NCBI GenBank assembly: GCA_035699745.1
Contig: DASSPH010000072.1
Location: 1-64,000, forward strand
DNA length: 64,000 nt
DNA from: Vicinamibacterales bacterium
GTDB taxonomy: Bacteria > Acidobacteriota > Vicinamibacteria > Vicinamibacterales > 2-12-FULL-66-21
Direction: 5' to 3'
Part shown: positions 32,212 through 41,787 of the stretch, piece by piece
Layout: every line of letters begins with the position of its first letter
Position numbering within the stretch: the first letter of the stretch is position 1
The notes under the pieces: generated by a model
What the model saw: the letters and a program-made list of their open reading frames with translations, nothing else
Told to the model about the DNA's origin: nothing
The model's database searches: none
Program-made: the position numbers and the translations under genes

Positions 32212-32224
32212 AAGGAAATCTATA
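32212..32224 (-). promoter_or_regulatory. Probable -10 of a leaderless nagA transcript
   Basis: TATAGA (32224-32219 on the minus strand) would start transcription near 32212, two bases before the GTG of nagA. No good -35. Confidence 0.4.
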
Positions 32225-32261
32225 TCAGCGACGCCGGAAGGACGGTCGGAAAACGCGCGGA

Positions 32262-32933
32262 CTACCGCTTGTGCCCGATCAGGGCCACGCGTCCGCTGCA
32301 GTCCGTCACCGGGTTTCCGCAGAAGGCCTCGATGGCGCGGACCGGCAGCGGTTCCGGAAACGTGAACGTCTTCACGTCCCGATCCACGATCGCCAGCCGC
32401 AGCACGACGCTCAAGTCGTCTGTAGTCACCACGCTGTAGACGACGCGGTCGTGGCCTGCCTCGAGCGAAATGAACGTCGCATCCAAGCCGTCGGGATAAT
32501 TGAAGTTCATCTGCTTCGAGACGCCAGGCTCGAGGTTCGCGAACTCGCCGAAAGAGGAGAAGTCCGGGCGTCGTGGCTTGATGCTGATCTCAAACGTCCC
32601 CTTCGGACTGACGAGCAGGTTGCCGAGATCGTCGAACGCCAGGCGGCTCGCGGCGGTGGCGATGCTGCCGAGGCGGGTGCTGTTGGTCCCGTCCAGCGTG
32701 ACGGTATTGCCGGCGGGATCGAGCTTCACCGTCGGCGTGCCGCTGATTTGCAGCGAGGAATTGGTGACGTTCACGTTGGCGGTCCCCACTTCGTGCACCG
32801 GCAGTGGATTGTTGAGAACCGTGACCGGCGCGGACCCCTGGCCGACTGCGGTCCGGGGCTGGAGCAGGGCGGCAAGGAATGCACAGACCGACACGAGCAG
32901 GAGAACGGCGAAGGCCCGTTTCAGTGACCGCAT
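32262..32933 (-). CDS. Secreted protein of unknown function
   Basis: A 223-residue protein with a signal peptide (about 1-32, ending AVGQ) and a beta-rich mature part: NVNVTNSSLQISGTP, VKLDPAGNTVTLDG, then a second half with a C-terminal pair of Cys (EAFCGNPVTDCSG) that may form a disulfide. GAGGAG precedes the ATG. It sits between the ROK gene and nagA on the same strand, though its role in amino-sugar use, if any, is unknown. Confidence 0.7.
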   Translation of the reverse strand: MRSLKRAFAVLLLVSVCAFLAALLQPRTAVGQGSAPVTVLNNPLPVHEVGTANVNVTNSSLQISGTPTVKLDPAGNTVTLDGTNSTRLGSIATAASRLAFDDLGNLLVSPKGTFEISIKPRRPDFSSFGEFANLEPGVSKQMNFNYPDGLDATFISLEAGHDRVVYSVVTTDDLSVVLRLAIVDRDVKTFTFPEPLPVRAIEAFCGNPVTDCSGRVALIGHKR

Positions 32934-33060
32934 GGTGTCTCCTCTCTGACGACGCCCGCACTCTAGCGGGGGTGAGGGCGGCCGCCAAGCACCAAAGCAC
33001 GCCGCGCGGCGGGGGCGCGCAATGGTGTGAGATGACGCACTCGAGACAGCTCGATCGCCG

Positions 33061-34077
33061 TTATGCGCGGGCTGCGCGCAGGCCGAAGACCCGCGTCGCT
33101 TCGAGCGCGGCGCCGCGCGCGCCGGCGGTGTCGCCGTCGGGCATCAGTTCGATCCGCGGCTCCTGTTCCGCGCGCTGTGCCGGCATGCCGACGCGGACCT
33201 CGTCGAGGAACCAGCGGCGGAATCCCGGCGACGCCTCGAGCGCCCCGCCGCCGATCAGGAAGCCGTCCGGATCGAAGAGGTTGACCATCTGGTCGAGGAA
33301 CAACGCCAGGGCGCGCGCCTGCGCCCGGAAGATGTCGCGCGACATCGCGTCCCCTTCGTCCGCCAGGCTGCGCACCCTGGTCGCGGCCCGGGCCGGTTCG
33401 ACGCCGTGGAGCGGATGGCCGGGATAGCGCGCGAGAAAGTAAGGCAGCAGCGTCTGCCGGATTCCGGTCAACGAACAGAGCGACTCGAGATCACCGGTGC
33501 GGCCGCAGTTGCAGGGGGGCGCCAGATCCTCGAGTCCCGCGATCGATCGCCAGGGAATCAGCACATGCCCCACTTCCCCGCCGAAGCCGTTCCGCCCGGT
33601 CACCAGCCGCCCGTCGACGACGATGCCGCCGCCCGTGCCGGTGCCGATGATGACGGAGATGCTCGATCCGCCGTCGGATCCGAAAACCGCGGTGTGCCCC
33701 CAGAGCGCCGCCGCGTTGCCGTCGTTCAGATAGGTGACGGAACGTCCCAGCCGCGCCTCGAGCTGCCCGCGCAGATCGAACCCCGCCCACGCCGGGTGCG
33801 CGAAGTTGGTCGAACCCTTCGCGCTCAGGACGCCGACGGCGCTGGCGGGCCCGGGCGTGTCGAGGCCGATCGCCGCGATCGCAGCCGGGTCCACGCCCGC
33901 CCGGCCGGCCGCCATCGCGAGCCCGTCGGCAATCTGCTGGAGGGTGACCTCCGGCCCCTGCGTGACCAGGGCGGGGTGCTCACACAAGCCGTTGATGAGA
34001 AACTGCCCGCGCGCCGAATCGAGCAGCGTGTAATTGACGGCGGTGCCGCCGAGATCGATCCCCGCGACAATCGACAT
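33061..34077 (-). CDS. ROK-family sugar kinase with an altered zinc motif
   Basis: A 338-residue ROK protein without an N-terminal helix-turn-helix, so a kinase rather than a repressor. It has the ATP phosphate motif GIDLGGTAVNYTL, catalytic Asp in YLNDGNAAAL, and IIGTGTGGGIV. The zinc motif normally reads CxCGxxGCxE; here it is CNCGRTGDLE, with Asp replacing the third Cys, while the preceding GGEVGH His is kept. Phosphorylation of GlcNAc or glucosamine fits the nearby NagA but is inferred. It overlaps no neighbour and converges on nothing; the RND gene lies just downstream. Confidence 0.83.
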   Translation of the reverse strand: MSIVAGIDLGGTAVNYTLLDSARGQFLINGLCEHPALVTQGPEVTLQQIADGLAMAAGRAGVDPAAIAAIGLDTPGPASAVGVLSAKGSTNFAHPAWAGFDLRGQLEARLGRSVTYLNDGNAAALWGHTAVFGSDGGSSISVIIGTGTGGGIVVDGRLVTGRNGFGGEVGHVLIPWRSIAGLEDLAPPCNCGRTGDLESLCSLTGIRQTLLPYFLARYPGHPLHGVEPARAATRVRSLADEGDAMSRDIFRAQARALALFLDQMVNLFDPDGFLIGGGALEASPGFRRWFLDEVRVGMPAQRAEQEPRIELMPDGDTAGARGAALEATRVFGLRAARA

Positions 34078-34111
34078 GGTCCTCGCTCCGCGCCGATGAT
34101 ACCCCGGCGGG

Positions 34112-37100
34112 TCAGCGTTCGAGGTGTTCGGGTGTGGCGGGGAGCGCCGGGCCGGGAATCGGCGCCGGCCGCGGCCGCAGCAGCCTGCGCAGCGGATTGA
34201 ACAGGTCGCTCGGCCGCAGCGCGCGCAGGCCGTCGAAGTACGAGTAGACCACCGGGGTGATCAGCAGCGTCAGCAGCAGGCACAGGATCTGGCCGCCGAT
34301 GATCGTCACCGCCATCGACGCCCGCGAGCCCGATCCGGCGCCGCGGCCGAACGCAATCGGCAGCATGCCGGCCACGATCGCGATGGTGGTCATCAGGATG
34401 GGCCGCAGCCGGACGCGGTTCGCCTGGATCATCGCCTGGTGGCGATCCAGGTTCATCTCCCGCAGCGTGTTGGTGTAGTCGACCTGCAGGATCGAGTTCT
34501 TCTTGACGACGCCGAACAGCATCATCAGGCCGATGGCGCTGTAGACGTTGATGGTCATGCCGAACGCCATCAGCGCCAGCAGCCCGGCGGGCAGGCTGAG
34601 CGGCAGCGACGTCATGATCGTCAGGGGGTGGATGAAGCTGTTGAACTGCGACGCCAGCACCATGTAGATGAACACGATCGACAGGATGATGGCGATCATG
34701 AAGTCGTTCCCCGCCTGGCTGAGGGTGCGCGCGCTGCCGCCGAACGTCACCTGATAGCCGGCCTTGAGTCCCAGCTCGCCGACTTTGTCGCGCGCCTGAG
34801 CGATCGCGTCGCCGAGGGTGATCTTCAGGCGATCGAGATTGGCGTTGACCGAGATCTGGCGCATGCGGTTGAAGCGATCGATCGATCCCGGCGCGCTGCC
34901 CATGGTGAGATGCGCGACGTCGGTCAGGCGGACCATCCGCCCGCCCGCTGCGGGGACGAAGATGTCCCCCATCGTCCGCGGATCGTTGCGGAACCTCTCG
35001 TCGAGCCGCAGCCGGACGCTGAACTGCTCGTCGCCGTCCTTGAACTTCGAGACCTCCTCGCCGCCGACCAGCGTCCGCATCGTCGACGACAAGGTGTCGA
35101 CCGAGACGCCGAGGTCCGCGGCGCGGTCGCGATCGACGGTGATGCGCATCTCGGGCTGCGTCGCCTCGAAGCTGGTGTCGGCGTCGGTGACGCCGTCGAT
35201 CTCCCGTACCTTCTCGAGCAGGGTCTGCGCGTATTGCTGGAGCTGCTCGACGTCGGGGCCCTGCACGATCATGCTGAGACGGTTGGTGCTGCCCCCGCCG
35301 CCGCCGCGCCCGCCGCCGCCGCTCGACGCGCCGGAGATGTCGGTGCCGCCCGACACGCTGATCCGCGCGTTCTTGTACTTGCTGAGCGCCCGCCGCGTCA
35401 CCTGCATCAGCTCCTGCTGGGACTGCTCGCGTTCCTCCAGCGGCTTGAGCTGGATCGAGTAGTTGCCGCTGCCGTTCTGGATCGAGGTCAGCATCGCCGC
35501 CAGGTTGTCGCCGAGCGCGGCGCGCAGCTCCCCTTCGATCGGCGTCATGTACTCGAGCGTCCGCTCGTAGCTGGTGCCGCGCGGCAGCCGCAGGTTCACG
35601 CTGAACTCGCTCTGATCGTCGTCGGGCACCAGCTCCTTGCCGACCAGCGGGTAGAGAAACGCCGCCGAGACGACGACGGCGGCGGCGATGCCCAGCATCA
35701 CCGGCCGGTGCGCCAGCGACCACTCCAGCATGGTCGTGTACCGGCGATCGAGCCAGGCGTAGAACCCGCGCTCCTTGGTCTTGCCGTGGCCCGCCGCCGC
35801 GTCCTCCGGCCGCAGCCACCACGCGCACAGCGCGGGCGTCAGCGTGAACGACACGAACATCGACAGCAGGATCGCGGTCGCCGAGGTGATGCCGAAGCTG
35901 AAGAAGTAGCGGCCGACCTGCCCGGTCATGAACGCGACCGGCACGAAGATGACCACCAGCGACAGCGTCGTCGCCATGACCGCCAGCCCGATCTCCGACG
36001 TCGCGTCGATCGCCGCCTGGCGGGGCGACATTCCCTTCTCTTCCACGTACCTGAAGATGTTCTCCAGCACGACGATGGCGTCGTCGATGACGATGCCGGT
36101 GGCGAGCGACAGCGCCAGCATCGTCATGTTGTTCAGCGTGAAGCCGAACGGCCGCATGAACGCGAAGGTGCCGATGATCGAGATCGGGATCGCCAGGCCG
36201 GCGATCAGCGTGACGCGCCAGTTGCGGATGAACACGAACACGACGACGGCGGCGAGGATGCCGCCGAAGATGAGGTGGTGCTGGATCTCCTCGAAGGACT
36301 TGCGGATGAACAGCGACTGGTCGCGGCGCGGCAGGACGCGGATGTCGGACGGCAGCGCCGCCTGGATGCGCTCGAGGCGCGCCAGGACGCGGTCGACGAC
36401 CTCGACGGTATTGGTGCCGGTCTGCTTGCGGATCGAGAGCGAGACCGCGTTCTCGCCGTCGAGGCGGGTCTGGCTGCGGACCTCTTCGATCGAGTCGGTG
36501 ACGCGCGCGACGTCGCCGACGCGGATCACCGAACCGTCTTTGTACGAAAGGACGATCTGGTCGAACTCATTGACGGTGCGGAGGCGCCCCATCGTCCGCA
36601 TCGAGATCTCCGAGGGGCCGGCGATGAACGTGCCGCCGGGGATCTCCGTGTTCTGCCGTTCCACCGCGGCGGCGACCTGCTGCACGGTCAGCCCGTAGGC
36701 GTTGAGGCGGTTGGGGTCGAGCAGGATGCGGATCTCGCGGCGGCGATCGCCCATCAGCGAGACTTCGCCGACGTCCTGCACGGTCTCCAGCACTTCTTTG
36801 ATCTGCTTGTCGGCGATCTCGGTGATCTCTTTCGGCGAGCGGTTCGAGACGACGGCCAGCGTGAGGATCGGCGCCTGGTCGGGATCGAACTTGCTGACCA
36901 CCGGCGGCGTGGTGTCGCGCGGGAAGCGCACCGTCGCGACCTTGTCGCGCACGTCCTGCGTCGCCGCCTCGATCTCGCGCTCGAGGGTGAAGGTGATGGT
37001 GCAGTTGCCGTTGCCCTGCGAGGAGCTGCACCGCAGCTCGTCGATGCCGTTGATCGTGTTGACCGCCGCCTCGATCGGCTTGGTGATCGTCGTCTCGATC

Positions 37101-37273
37101 TCCTCGGCGCTGGCGCCGGGAAGGCTGGCGCGGACGTTCACCGTCGGCGAATCGGTGCGCGGCATCAGGTCGAGCCCGAGGTCCTGGTACGAGAACCAGC
37201 CGAGCACGACGAGCGCCGCGCTCATCATCACGGCGAAGACGGGCCGCTTGACGCTGACTTCCGCGAGCTTCAC
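34112..37273 (-). CDS. HAE1-type RND multidrug efflux transporter
   Basis: A 1053-residue inner-membrane RND pump (AcrB/MexB-like): 12 transmembrane helices with two large periplasmic loops. The start MKLAEVSVKRPVFAVMMSAALVVLGWFSYQDL and PGASAEEIETTITKPIEAAVNTI are typical, and the TM4 proton relay is in TGIVIDDAIVVLEN (two adjacent Asp). A Gly-rich loop (SGASSGGGGRGGGGGS, about residue 645) is unusual. The start is GTG, overlapping the adaptor's stop as GTGA. An outer-membrane partner is not adjacent. Substrate unknown. Confidence 0.92.
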   Translation of the reverse strand: MKLAEVSVKRPVFAVMMSAALVVLGWFSYQDLGLDLMPRTDSPTVNVRASLPGASAEEIETTITKPIEAAVNTINGIDELRCSSSQGNGNCTITFTLEREIEAATQDVRDKVATVRFPRDTTPPVVSKFDPDQAPILTLAVVSNRSPKEITEIADKQIKEVLETVQDVGEVSLMGDRRREIRILLDPNRLNAYGLTVQQVAAAVERQNTEIPGGTFIAGPSEISMRTMGRLRTVNEFDQIVLSYKDGSVIRVGDVARVTDSIEEVRSQTRLDGENAVSLSIRKQTGTNTVEVVDRVLARLERIQAALPSDIRVLPRRDQSLFIRKSFEEIQHHLIFGGILAAVVVFVFIRNWRVTLIAGLAIPISIIGTFAFMRPFGFTLNNMTMLALSLATGIVIDDAIVVLENIFRYVEEKGMSPRQAAIDATSEIGLAVMATTLSLVVIFVPVAFMTGQVGRYFFSFGITSATAILLSMFVSFTLTPALCAWWLRPEDAAAGHGKTKERGFYAWLDRRYTTMLEWSLAHRPVMLGIAAAVVVSAAFLYPLVGKELVPDDDQSEFSVNLRLPRGTSYERTLEYMTPIEGELRAALGDNLAAMLTSIQNGSGNYSIQLKPLEEREQSQQELMQVTRRALSKYKNARISVSGGTDISGASSGGGGRGGGGGSTNRLSMIVQGPDVEQLQQYAQTLLEKVREIDGVTDADTSFEATQPEMRITVDRDRAADLGVSVDTLSSTMRTLVGGEEVSKFKDGDEQFSVRLRLDERFRNDPRTMGDIFVPAAGGRMVRLTDVAHLTMGSAPGSIDRFNRMRQISVNANLDRLKITLGDAIAQARDKVGELGLKAGYQVTFGGSARTLSQAGNDFMIAIILSIVFIYMVLASQFNSFIHPLTIMTSLPLSLPAGLLALMAFGMTINVYSAIGLMMLFGVVKKNSILQVDYTNTLREMNLDRHQAMIQANRVRLRPILMTTIAIVAGMLPIAFGRGAGSGSRASMAVTIIGGQILCLLLTLLITPVVYSYFDGLRALRPSDLFNPLRRLLRPRPAPIPGPALPATPEHLER

Positions 37274-38595
37274 AGGTCGCCTCCGCCGCCCGGGCCGCGC
37301 CGGCCGCTGCGGCCCGCGCCGCCCTGGCCCCGGCGTCCGCCGCCGCCCCGTGCGCCGCCCGAGCCCGCCGCGGAATTGTCGGCGTCGACGCGCACGCCGG
37401 TGGCCAGCTCGTTCAACCGGCTGTTGGCGAGCGTCTCGTCACCCTTCAAGCCGCCGAGGATCTCCCACAAGTTCTGCTGGCGGACGCCGAGCTCGACCGT
37501 CTGCTGGGTGATCCTGCCGTCCTTGACCACGTAGACCGAGGACACGCCGGCGAACGTCGACACCGCGCTGTCGGGGACCGCCATGACGTTGTCGTCCTTG
37601 CGGGTGAGAATCACTCCCTTGGCGAAGAACCCGGGTTTCAGCCGCCGGTCGGTGTTGTCGACGATCGCCTCGACGGTGAACGTCCGCATCGTCTGATCGA
37701 GCGCCGGACTGACGTGCTCGATCCGCCCGCGGAACACCTGGTCGCCGAACGACTCGACGCGGAACTGGACTTCGAGGCCCGGCTGAATCACGCCGGCGTG
37801 CCGTTCCTGCACGCCGGTCCGCAGCTTCAGCGGATCGATCTGGACGATGGTGGCGACCGGCGTGCGCTCGCCGATGAACTCGCCGACCTGCACGAGGCGC
37901 TCGGAGACGATGCCGCTGATCGGCGCCCGCACGATCGCGTCCTTCAGCTGTTTCACCGCGAGATCGTAGGCGGCGCGGCGATCCTGGAGCAGCGCCTTCT
38001 GGCCGCGCGCGTTGTCCACCGCCGACTGGTAGGCCGCTTCGGCGACTTTCAACCGCGTCTCGGCGGTCTGCAGGTCGACCGGCGAGATCAGGCCGCGGGC
38101 CGAGAGCGCCTTGGCGCGCTCGGCCGCCGCGCGGGCGTCTTCGCGGCTGGCGAGGGCGTTCCTCACCGAGCCGATGTCGTCGTCCGCCGGCGGCGTGTCG
38201 TTGCCGTCGAGGGCGCCGTGCATGCCGAGCTGCGCGCGCGTCTGCCGCAGCGCGCTCTCGGCGCGGGCGGCGGCGAGCTTCAGCTCCTGCTCGTCGATCC
38301 GTACCAGCGGATCCCCGGCGCGGACCTCCCGGCCGATGTCCACGAGGACGCTGCGGACGACACCCGCGGCTTCGGCGCTGACGCGGGCCTGGTCGGGGGA
38401 CAGCAGCGTCCCGGCCAGGTCCACCTGGCGCTGGACCGCCATCCGCTGGACGGTCGTGGTTCGAACAGCGACCGCGGGGCCGCCGCGGCGGTTCTGCGTC
38501 GCTGCCTGCTGGCTGCAGGCCGGCGCCAGCAGCGCCGCACACAGCGCGCACAGCCCCCAGACGGCACTGCGGGAGGAGAGAGAAGAGACACCCAT
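37270..38595 (-). CDS. RND periplasmic adaptor (membrane fusion protein)
   Basis: A 441-residue adaptor with an N-terminal signal and possible lipobox (APAC, Cys27), a lipoyl/barrel-sandwich half (PDQARVSAEAAGVVRSVLVDIGREVRAGDPLVRID), a long helical hairpin (about 110-215), the second lipoyl half (AIVRAPISGIVSERLVQVGEF), beta-barrel and membrane-proximal domains. The tail after about residue 405 is nearly all Gly and Arg (ARGGGGRRGQGGAGRSGRR), which is unusual. The start at 38595 has AAGGA upstream; longer frames lack support. Coupled to the RND gene by GTGA. Confidence 0.88.
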   Translation of the reverse strand: MGVSSLSSRSAVWGLCALCAALLAPACSQQAATQNRRGGPAVAVRTTTVQRMAVQRQVDLAGTLLSPDQARVSAEAAGVVRSVLVDIGREVRAGDPLVRIDEQELKLAAARAESALRQTRAQLGMHGALDGNDTPPADDDIGSVRNALASREDARAAAERAKALSARGLISPVDLQTAETRLKVAEAAYQSAVDNARGQKALLQDRRAAYDLAVKQLKDAIVRAPISGIVSERLVQVGEFIGERTPVATIVQIDPLKLRTGVQERHAGVIQPGLEVQFRVESFGDQVFRGRIEHVSPALDQTMRTFTVEAIVDNTDRRLKPGFFAKGVILTRKDDNVMAVPDSAVSTFAGVSSVYVVKDGRITQQTVELGVRQQNLWEILGGLKGDETLANSRLNELATGVRVDADNSAAGSGGARGGGGRRGQGGAGRSGRRGPGGGGDL

Positions 38596-38642
38596 GGGTC
38601 CTTGGTCAATACGCCTTCGGCCGGCCGGCCGTTTCTCAGCAC

Positions 38643-38648
38643 TACAAT
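38643..38648 (+). promoter_or_regulatory. Candidate -10 upstream of the second Oar-like receptor
   Basis: TACAAT, with AAGGGA (ribosome-binding site) just after it and the ATG at 38663. No clear -35; modest support. Confidence 0.35.
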
Positions 38649-38662
38649 GTAAGGGATCCCAC

Positions 38663-41600
38663 ATGATTGCCTTGCTTTCACTCTGCCTCGTCGTCTTCGG
38701 CGCGGCGCCGGCGCTCGCCCAGACCTCCGCCACCCTCACGGGTACGATTACCGATACATCCGGCGGCGCCCTCCCCGGCGTCGCGCTGACCCTGCGCAAT
38801 ACCGGCACCGGACTGACCCGGGCCGCGACCAGCACGCCCGAGGGCCGTTTCGTGTTTGCCGGCATCCCTGCCGGCGCCTACGACCTTCGCGCCGAACTCT
38901 CCGGCTTCCGCCCTGTCGTCCGCCAGGGGCTGACGGTCACCGTCGCACAGTCGCTGACGGTGCCGCTCGTCATGGAAGTGGGCGGGGTGGAACAGGCGGT
39001 GACCGTCTCCGGCGGCGCATCGGCGGTGAACACGGCCACCTCCGAGCTGAGCTTTCTCGTCGGCGAGCAGGCGATCGAAACGCTGCCGCTGAACGGACGC
39101 AATTTCACCGATCTGGCGCTCCTCCAGCCCGGGGTGCTCGCCTATCCGTCCCGCGACGGCGGATCCGTCGTCGCGCACGGGCTCGGGATGAGCGTGAACG
39201 GCCAGGATTACCGATCGAACGTGTACCTGCTCGACGGCACGCTGCAGAACGACTTCACCAACGGACCGGCGGGCAGCGCGGCGGGGACCACGCTCGGCCT
39301 GGAAGCGATCCGCGAGTTCCGCGTCGAGTCCAACGCCTACAGCGCGGAGTTCGGGCGCAACTACGGCGGCCAGATCAACGTCCTGACCAAGTCGGGCACG
39401 AATACGTTGCGCGGCAGCGCGTTCGAGTTCCATCGCAACGACGCGCTCGACGCGCGCAACTACTTCGACGTGGCCGGCAAGCCGGACTTCACGCGCAACC
39501 AGTTCGGCGCCTCCCTCGGCGGTCCGCTGCAGGAGGATCGGCTGTTCTATTTCGCCGCCTACGAAGGGCTGCGCGAGCGGCTCGGCAAGACGATCAGCAG
39601 CTTCGTGCCCGACCTCAACGCGCGCAACGGCATCCTGCCGGACGGTCCGGTCGCGATCAGCGACGTCGTCCGCCCCTATCTCAACGCCATTCCGCAACCG
39701 ACGGGGACGCCGATCGGCGGCGGCCTCGCCCCGCACACCTTCGGGTTCGAGCAGAAGCTGGATCAGACGTTCCTGCAGGGGCGCGTCGACTACCAGGCGG
39801 GACCGGCGCACCAGTTCTTCGCGCGCCACACCTACGACGACGGCGAGCAGCGGCTGCCCACGGACTATCCGGCGTTCCCGCGCTCGTTCATCTCGACCAA
39901 CCAGTTCTTCACCGCCGAATACCGCAACGTGCGGTCCGAGCGGACGCTGCAGACGGCGCGCTTCGGGTACAGCCGCACGCGGGTCGGGCAGAACGTCGAA
40001 GCCAATCTGGCGTCGCCGCTGCCGCCGTTCGTCGCCGGCCGCGGCCTCGTCGGCGACATCGACATCGGCGGCATGCAGCGCTTCGGCCCGCAGAGCTCGG
40101 CGAATCTCCGCCTCGCGCAGAACGTGTACAGCGGCCAGTACGACGTGACGCACACGCGCGGCCGCCACCTGTTCAAGGCCGGCGCGCTGGTCGAGCGCTA
40201 CCGCGACTTCATGACCAACCCGACCTTCAGCCTCGGGATCTACACCTTCGCGAACGTCCGCGCGTTCCTCGAGAATCGCGCCACCCGTTTCGTCGGCCTG
40301 TCGCCCCAGGGAGACATCGATCGCGACTGGCCGTGGACGCTGTTCGGCGGCTACGTGCAGGACACGATGTCGGTGAACCGCCGCCTCACGCTGAACGCGG
40401 GGCTGCGCTACGAAACGACGACGATGCCGATCGACACCGCAGGGCGGGATTCCGCGCTGGTCCGGCTCTCGGATGCCGCCCCGACGGTCGGCCGTCTCTA
40501 CGAGGGCCCCGGGCGTGCGAACCTCTCACCGCGCGCCGGCGCGGCGTGGGACGTCTTCGGCGACGGATCCACGTCGGTCCGCGGCGGGTACGGCCTTTAC
40601 TTCGGAACGACCGTGCAGCAGAACCTGATCGTGACGGTGACGAATCCGCCGTCGACGCCGCGGTTCGTCATCGGCGCCCCGTCGTTCCCCTCTCCTCCGT
40701 TCGATCGCGGCATCGGCAACACGATCCGGCCGATGCAGTGGGATCTGCAGAGTCCGCGGCTGCACGTGTGGAACGTGAGCGCGCAGCGTGCGCTCCCCGG
40801 CGCGGTCATCGCCACCATCGGCTACGCCGGATCACGCGGCACCCACCTGTATCGCAACACCGACGTCAACATCCCGGCGCCGTCGGCGACGGCGGACGGC
40901 CGCCCGTTCTTCGCCGCCGGGCTGCTGCGGCCGAACCGGAACTTCGGCACCATCGAGCTGAAGAGCAGCGACGGCGACTCGTGGTATCGCGCGCTGATCG
41001 TCGAGCTGCGCCGCACGTGGCAGGCCGGGCTGTCGCTGCAGTCCTCGTACACGTGGTCGCGGACCGAAGACACCACGCAGGCCTCGACGTTCTTCTCCGA
41101 CTCGACCAACGGGACGACGGTCGCGTTTCCGGAAGTGATCGCCGGCTACAACCAGGGGCCGGCCGACTGGGACACGCCGCACACGCTCGTGGTCAACATG
41201 ACGTGGGACGTCCCGTTCGCGCGGGATCTCAGCGGCGCGGCGCGGGCGCTGCTGGACGGGTGGCAAGTGTCGGCGATCGGCACGTTCCGCAGCGGTCAGC
41301 CGCTGACGGTGTTCGTCCAGAACAACTGGTCGCGATCGCAGTGGTCGCCGTCCATCTCCCCGACGTCGGGCCTCGATCGTCCCGACCTCGCGCCCGGACG
41401 ATCCGCGGGCAGCGCGGTGCTCGGACGGCCCGACCAGTGGTTCGATCCGTCGGCGTTCGTGCTGCAGCCGCAGGGGACGCTGGGCAACAGTCCGCGCGGC
41501 GCGTTCCGCGGCCCGGATCTCCGGACGGTGGACATCGCCGCGGTCCGGCGGCTCGGCGTCGGCGGCGGGGCCCGCGTCGAGCTGCGGCTCGAGGTCTTCA

Positions 41601-41752
41601 ATCTCTTCAACCGCGCCAACTTCGGCAATCCGACGCTGATTGCCTTCGCCGGCGCGGCCGCGAACGAAGCGCCGCTCGCCAGCTTCGGGCGCATTCGAGC
41701 CACCGTGACGTCCGCGCGGCAGATGCAGCTGGGTGCTCGTATCACGTTCTGA
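38663..41752 (+). CDS. Oar-like TonB-dependent outer-membrane protein
   Basis: A 1029-residue protein with signal peptide (1-20, ending ALAQ), carboxypeptidase-regulatory-like domain (24-105, LTGTITDTSGGALPGVALTL...), plug (about 110-230, LNGRNFTDLALLQPG, YGGQINVLTKSGTN) and beta-barrel ending QLGARITF. Same architecture as the receptor at 22194. AAGGGA lies 8 bp before the ATG. It is divergent from the RND adaptor and converges with a third receptor. Confidence 0.87.
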   Translation: MIALLSLCLVVFGAAPALAQTSATLTGTITDTSGGALPGVALTLRNTGTGLTRAATSTPEGRFVFAGIPAGAYDLRAELSGFRPVVRQGLTVTVAQSLTVPLVMEVGGVEQAVTVSGGASAVNTATSELSFLVGEQAIETLPLNGRNFTDLALLQPGVLAYPSRDGGSVVAHGLGMSVNGQDYRSNVYLLDGTLQNDFTNGPAGSAAGTTLGLEAIREFRVESNAYSAEFGRNYGGQINVLTKSGTNTLRGSAFEFHRNDALDARNYFDVAGKPDFTRNQFGASLGGPLQEDRLFYFAAYEGLRERLGKTISSFVPDLNARNGILPDGPVAISDVVRPYLNAIPQPTGTPIGGGLAPHTFGFEQKLDQTFLQGRVDYQAGPAHQFFARHTYDDGEQRLPTDYPAFPRSFISTNQFFTAEYRNVRSERTLQTARFGYSRTRVGQNVEANLASPLPPFVAGRGLVGDIDIGGMQRFGPQSSANLRLAQNVYSGQYDVTHTRGRHLFKAGALVERYRDFMTNPTFSLGIYTFANVRAFLENRATRFVGLSPQGDIDRDWPWTLFGGYVQDTMSVNRRLTLNAGLRYETTTMPIDTAGRDSALVRLSDAAPTVGRLYEGPGRANLSPRAGAAWDVFGDGSTSVRGGYGLYFGTTVQQNLIVTVTNPPSTPRFVIGAPSFPSPPFDRGIGNTIRPMQWDLQSPRLHVWNVSAQRALPGAVIATIGYAGSRGTHLYRNTDVNIPAPSATADGRPFFAAGLLRPNRNFGTIELKSSDGDSWYRALIVELRRTWQAGLSLQSSYTWSRTEDTTQASTFFSDSTNGTTVAFPEVIAGYNQGPADWDTPHTLVVNMTWDVPFARDLSGAARALLDGWQVSAIGTFRSGQPLTVFVQNNWSRSQWSPSISPTSGLDRPDLAPGRSAGSAVLGRPDQWFDPSAFVLQPQGTLGNSPRGAFRGPDLRTVDIAAVRRLGVGGGARVELRLEVFNLFNRANFGNPTLIAFAGAAANEAPLASFGRIRATVTSARQMQLGARITF

Positions 41753-41755
41753 TCC

Positions 41756-41785
41756 GGTAACCGGTAACCGGTAACCGGTTACCGG
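41756..41785. repeat. GGTAACC heptamer repeat and palindrome between convergent receptors
   Basis: Three direct GGTAACC units (41756-41776) are followed by the inverted unit GGTTACC (41777-41783). The last pair with flanks makes CCGGTAACCGGTTACCGG (41768-41785), a perfect 18-bp palindrome. It occupies most of the 35-bp gap between two convergent receptor genes. Confidence 0.8.
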
Positions 41786-41787
41786 TC

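Noticed and set aside
34124-37534. Very long plus-strand open frame opposite the RND pump
   Set aside because: Low-complexity R/D/H/Q composition typical of antisense frames of G+C-rich genes; the opposite strand encodes a clear RND transporter.
41768-41785. Attachment site or recombinase target at the 18-bp palindrome
   Set aside because: No integrase or mobile gene is nearby and the palindrome is explained by an inverted unit of the local GGTAACC repeat.
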